NCBI RefSeq assembly: GCF_001039355.2
Contig: NW_019774069.1
Span: 7,373-71,372 of the forward strand
DNA length: 64,000 bases
Direction of reading: 5' to 3'
Source: Lingula anatina
Taxonomy: Eukaryota > Brachiopoda > Lingulata > Lingulida > Lingulidae
The position numbers and the translations under genes were made by a program. The notes under the pieces were generated by a model. The model did no database searches. It saw nothing but the letters and a program-made list of their open reading frames with translations, and was not told the DNA's origin. This document shows, piece by piece, positions 60,301 to 64,000 of the stretch (positions are counted from its first letter, which is position 1; the number at the start of each line of letters is the position of its first letter).

Positions 60301-62236
60301 GAAAAAACCAACTGTAAACAAAGGTGTGAGGGTAGAAATCACTGCTAGACCTGAGACCACCATTACAGACACGGCAGAGCAGACATGTTGTCATAAAGAA
60401 GGAAGACCAGGATTATTATATTCCAAAACACATAGCTTTTTATTTTAAAAATACAAACTTAGGTAGGTGGCATAAATGCCTTAAATATGTTATGTCATTT
60501 CACCCCAAGTAGATTGTATCAGAAGTTTAACTTGCAGCCACTCAGCTGCAATTCAATTTTAATTGTCTTTTTCAATATATGTAAACCACGTATGTAGAAG
60601 AGAAACACTTTAATTCAATTCTCCATGAGATCCAGTTATCTCAGTTGTATTTATTTGCAACCAAGTGTTCTCAAATGCACATTAGGTCAGGAATAATACA
60701 AGGGAGGACAAATCCTATATATCCTATACTATAAGCAGTATGAATAAATGCTGGTCATATTCACATGATGATCTTTTAACCATGAAAAGTCTTACTGACA
60801 TAACCAGACCAACATATTGCATGTAAAGCCTTTGGTGCCTTACATGTTCTATATTTCATGTGTAGCAATTAAGTTGTCTGGTTACAGCAGTCAATCTGTT
60901 GGAAGGTTATAGTTAGCCCAATAGTGAATAAGGACAAGGACCAATATCTTGCTTTCACATTTATATTCACTAATACCTACTGATTTGGCTTCCTTTACTT
61001 TATCAGTGAGGAAACTGTTGTTATTCTGCCACAGATAGTATAAAACATTTAAATTCCTTCATAAAAAGGGACACTTCAGGAACTATGGGATACCCCCCCC
61101 CCCCCCCTCAGGTTTTGGGTTAATTGCAATTGTAAGGATGAATTTGCTATGTAGGGACATCAAGTTTGTGTATTTTATTGTGTTCCACAGACTAGTTGGT
61201 TTGTGTAAAAGGCTAAATGGGCATGTGGTAATTGGGAATTTAGTCCTTATATAGTATCTATTTAGTAGAGTTAGGAAGGTGCAAGAGATTTAATAAACAC
61301 TATCCAAAATTATTACAAATTTTGTTTCATATACTGCAATCAGGTTGGAGAAGCATACCATAAATAACCACAGCCATTTGCAGCAGCAATCAGTCTTGAT
61401 TAAATTGATAAAACAGGCAGTGCACTCTCTAGAAACAAAACTATGACATTAGAACAAAATGATAAGCATTTTCATATCTGGGTATGATGGTCATGCATTA
61501 GCATAGCTTGCCACGAAGCCATAATTTTAAGGAATACTGGTGCATACTTCAGTTACAAGATGTGAAGGTTTGGAGCAACTCTTACTTTTAATCTTTCAAA
61601 CAATTTAAGAAAATGATCTTGATCCTTGGTTCTACAATTTCAAACAGCAGTGTATACACATTTTGACATTGAAAATGAGAAGAAAACATTTATCAACAGC
61701 AAACAGCATCAACTAAATAAATATGTACCATTTCATAATTAATTAAAAACCATCACATTTTGCGGTGTTGTTTATGCAGTGAAGTCATCAATATTAGCTC
61801 CACTGTAGGTCTCAAAATATGTACAATGGCATGATTAAAACAACACTGCAATCCCTTTGAAATCAATTTTACCTAATAAAAAGAGCACAGACCACAGCTA
61901 AAAGTTGGGAGAAAAAAATGCATGAAAATAATTGGGATAAGTGTGTAAAACCAATAATCTATGTAGTTGTTATTCCAAACAAGGCGCTCCTGTTAAAGAT
62001 TAAGGAAAATGGATAAATTTGCTTTGCTACAGTTAGCTGCATGTGATAAATCATTCCCTGACAAGAAATAAAGTTTCCATTAATTGTTCTTGATTAAAAA
62101 CATAAAATCAAGCACTAACCAACATCAAATTTCTGCTGATATCAGTGCATTATATTATTCAAATTTCAAGATTTTATATACATTTGACAAATCAATACTG
62201 AACTATGCTTTATTTTTATTTTTCAGGACTATAAAG
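57331..62236. other. Region between rabaptin exons and the LRR gene
   Basis: I see no supportable coding exon on either strand. It contains a C15 run at 61093-61107, a TA repeat near 59734-59748 and the candidate promoter and leader of the LRR gene near 58.34-58.55 kb. Confidence 0.5.
58338..58554 (+). promoter_or_regulatory. Candidate promoter and non-coding first exon of the LRR gene
   Basis: TATATAAAG at 58338-58346 is followed about 210 bases later by a strong donor, GGCAA/GTAAGT (58554/58555). The LRR coding exon begins with a clear acceptor (TTTTTCAG at 62226) ten bases before its ATG, so a leader exon must exist upstream. This is the best candidate I found, but the link is only inference. 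Confidence 0.3.
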
Positions 62237-64000
62237 ATGTTGGTGAAGGAAGGGACTATAAATTCTGGCCAAGAATCCAGCGTGGCAGACCAATCACCAA
62301 TGGTCAATGTTTTACAAGACACTGAATATCAGAACAATGCCCTCAATAACAACACTAACACTACAGGCAACCTGGTACAAAATTTCAGATTTTTCAGACA
62401 AAGATCCAACTCTGAACTTCCTATGCGAAACCGGGTAAAGACATCACTGCCACCTGGATCTGATACAGAAACCGATTTCCAATATAACAATGGTGAAAGA
62501 AGAAAGCGCTGTCATTCTCTTTCCCTCACAGATCTGTCTAAAAATTCGAGGCCAACAGCAACAGCACCTACCTCACAAGCAACCACACTGCGTGGCACAG
62601 CATTCCAAAAATATCAGACAGAAGAACAGTCAAAAGCTCAATACTGGGTTGAAAATGAGAGGGAAAATGATAAAAACAATGCACTGTGGGTAGAAAATGA
62701 GTGTCCATTCCATGGGAGTCCGCCAGATTTTGTGAAGCTCTCCAGCGTGGATGACATTAGCCCTTCAGAGTTGTTCACAGACAGAGAGGCAACAGATCTA
62801 GTCACAGAAGAACAAGATATAGATTTTGATGAAGAATCAGGAAAACAAGTTTCCCCTTTTAACCAGACCTGGCAGCTTGATCTAGCTGAGGGAGGCTTCA
62901 ATAATGTGGTACGAGGTCCAGACTTCAACCAAGATGTCACAATCAGTGATGAGATGGAATTTTATGAAACTAGAAGACGGAGGTTTTCTACTCGCTCATC
63001 AAGCAATGGCTCTATGAATTACCCAAATAAGCTCAGATCATCTAGTCTGGATGCTGGGAGTGAAGATGAAAGCAATATCTTTAGTGAAAAACAGGAGGAC
63101 ATGACACCCTTATCTTTATCCTTTGCAGCAAGGAAGAGTGCCATCTTGATCAGTGGACGCAGAAGGTATAGATCATGCACTGAGGACATTACAGAGGAAG
63201 AAAACACTCCAATTCTGCCCCCAAAAAGAACATTCACAAATAAGCTACCCTGACATAATATTGCCTGACAAACCCACAACACCCCGAGATGACCAGCCAG
63301 TTAGTCGACAACGGTGTTACACAACAAATTCTCCAAGACTGACAAAGTATCACACTCACAGAAGAAAAGATAGTGACAGCAATCTTGTGATCCCAGATGA
63401 TGCAAAATGGGGAAGTACTGCCCTAAAGAAATTTATGAAGACCAACATTTATACACAAACAGAGCTAGATTTGAGTGATCAAAAACTTATTGATCTTCCA
63501 TCAACTGTCCCATCCTTGACCAATGTCCAGTCTCTCCAGCTGAGGGGAAATTATATCAGGAGTCTGCCCACCAGTGTGGCAGATATGACCCTGCTGACCA
63601 ACCTGGACCTCAGTCACAACCACCTGTTACATGTGCCTTGCAATGTGAAAAAATGCACCAATTTGAAACGCCTCTGCTTGGACAGAAACTATCTACACTC
63701 ACTTCCAGACTTCCTGGCTGACCTCAGAGACTTGAGTCACATCAGCTTAAAGGAGAACCACTTCAGTGTCTGGCCTAATGTTCTGGATAAAACCACCCAG
63801 TTGCAGTACCTAAACATGAGCAAAAATCCAAAGCTGGCAGTAATTCCTGAAGGTCGCATGTCTCACATGAACAAACTGCATTATCTCCTTCTAAATGGCT
63901 GTGGTTTAAGTGCAATCCCCTCCGATATATCAGCATGTGACCAGCTTCACACCATTGACGTATCCAATAACATCCTCACATCTCTCCCCAGCACCATGTC
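62237..64000 (+). CDS. Leucine-rich-repeat protein, 5' part, with a reading-frame break
   Basis: An acceptor at 62226 opens an exon whose first ATG is at 62237. The first about 330 residues are hydrophilic, Ser/Thr/Glu/Arg-rich and probably disordered (RRRFSTRSSSNGS; RSSSLDAGSEDE). This frame ends in TGA at 63251-63253. From 63150 the frame one base further on is open and continues without a stop to the window end. From about 63460 it encodes about eight leucine-rich repeats of the 23-residue intracellular type (QSLQLRGNYIRSLPTSVADM; TNLDLSHNHLLHVPCNV). The switch falls near a C5A5 run at 63218-63227. I do not recognise the family: PIDD-like, PHLPP-like and LRRC-type proteins are all possible, and the C-terminal domains lie outside. 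Confidence 0.75.

Noticed and set aside
60176-60394. A 72-codon minus-strand frame, considered as the missing rabaptin exon
   Set aside because: It is not coiled coil, does not resemble rabaptin and has no suitable splice sites.
1-64000. CRISPR arrays, bacterial operons, rRNA or tRNA genes
   Set aside because: The genes are spliced eukaryotic genes. The direct repeats seen are microsatellites or transposons, and I found no tRNA-like B box with a cloverleaf by eye. A tRNAscan or Rfam run would be needed to exclude small RNAs fully.

Overview
This is nuclear DNA of a bilaterian animal, most likely a marine invertebrate. The genes are intron-rich (GT-AG introns, mostly a few hundred to a few thousand bases) and AT-rich. 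They match vertebrate genes closely but appear as single pre-duplication members: one gene for DGK zeta/iota, one for CREB3L1/2, one for AIP/AIPL1, one for RABEP1/2. The species cannot be fixed from the sequence. Short non-autonomous transposons, microsatellites and four single-N gaps (8524, 22180, 40629, 41134) mark it as a draft scaffold of a heterozygous genome. I built the gene models by hand; nearly every junction is supported by a splice site and by reading-phase bookkeeping.

Layout. 1-10075 (+): 3' part of a type IV diacylglycerol kinase, ending in ankyrin repeats and a PDZ ligand. Its 3'UTR runs to about 12.83 kb and meets tail-to-tail the 3'UTR of the next gene. 14459-33431 (-): a CREB3L1/CREB3L2-type membrane-bound bZIP factor. 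Its exons 3-9 are present twice, in two near-identical 7.0-kb blocks (14934-21931 and 22182-29215) separated by the gap at 22180; this is most likely two uncollapsed haplotypes. 33.4-42 kb: a transposon-rich stretch with one unfamiliar gene on the minus strand (35478-39259), a coiled-coil / Death-domain / CARD protein. 41938-44637 (+): AIP. 47383-48046 (-): POLD4, head-to-head with TBL2 (48219-53477, +) across 172 bp. 55409-57330 (-): 3' exons of a rabaptin that carries a FYVE zinc finger. 62237-64000 (+): 5' part of a leucine-rich-repeat protein with a reading-frame break near 63.2 kb.

The genes are ordinary housekeeping, signalling and trafficking genes and do not form an operon or pathway. 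The main points of interest are the conserved DGK-CREB3L and AIP-POLD4 neighbourhoods, the Death/CARD gene with its unusual domain order, the haplotype-style duplication with a TTAA transposon present in only one copy, and several families of miniature transposons with visible target-site duplications.
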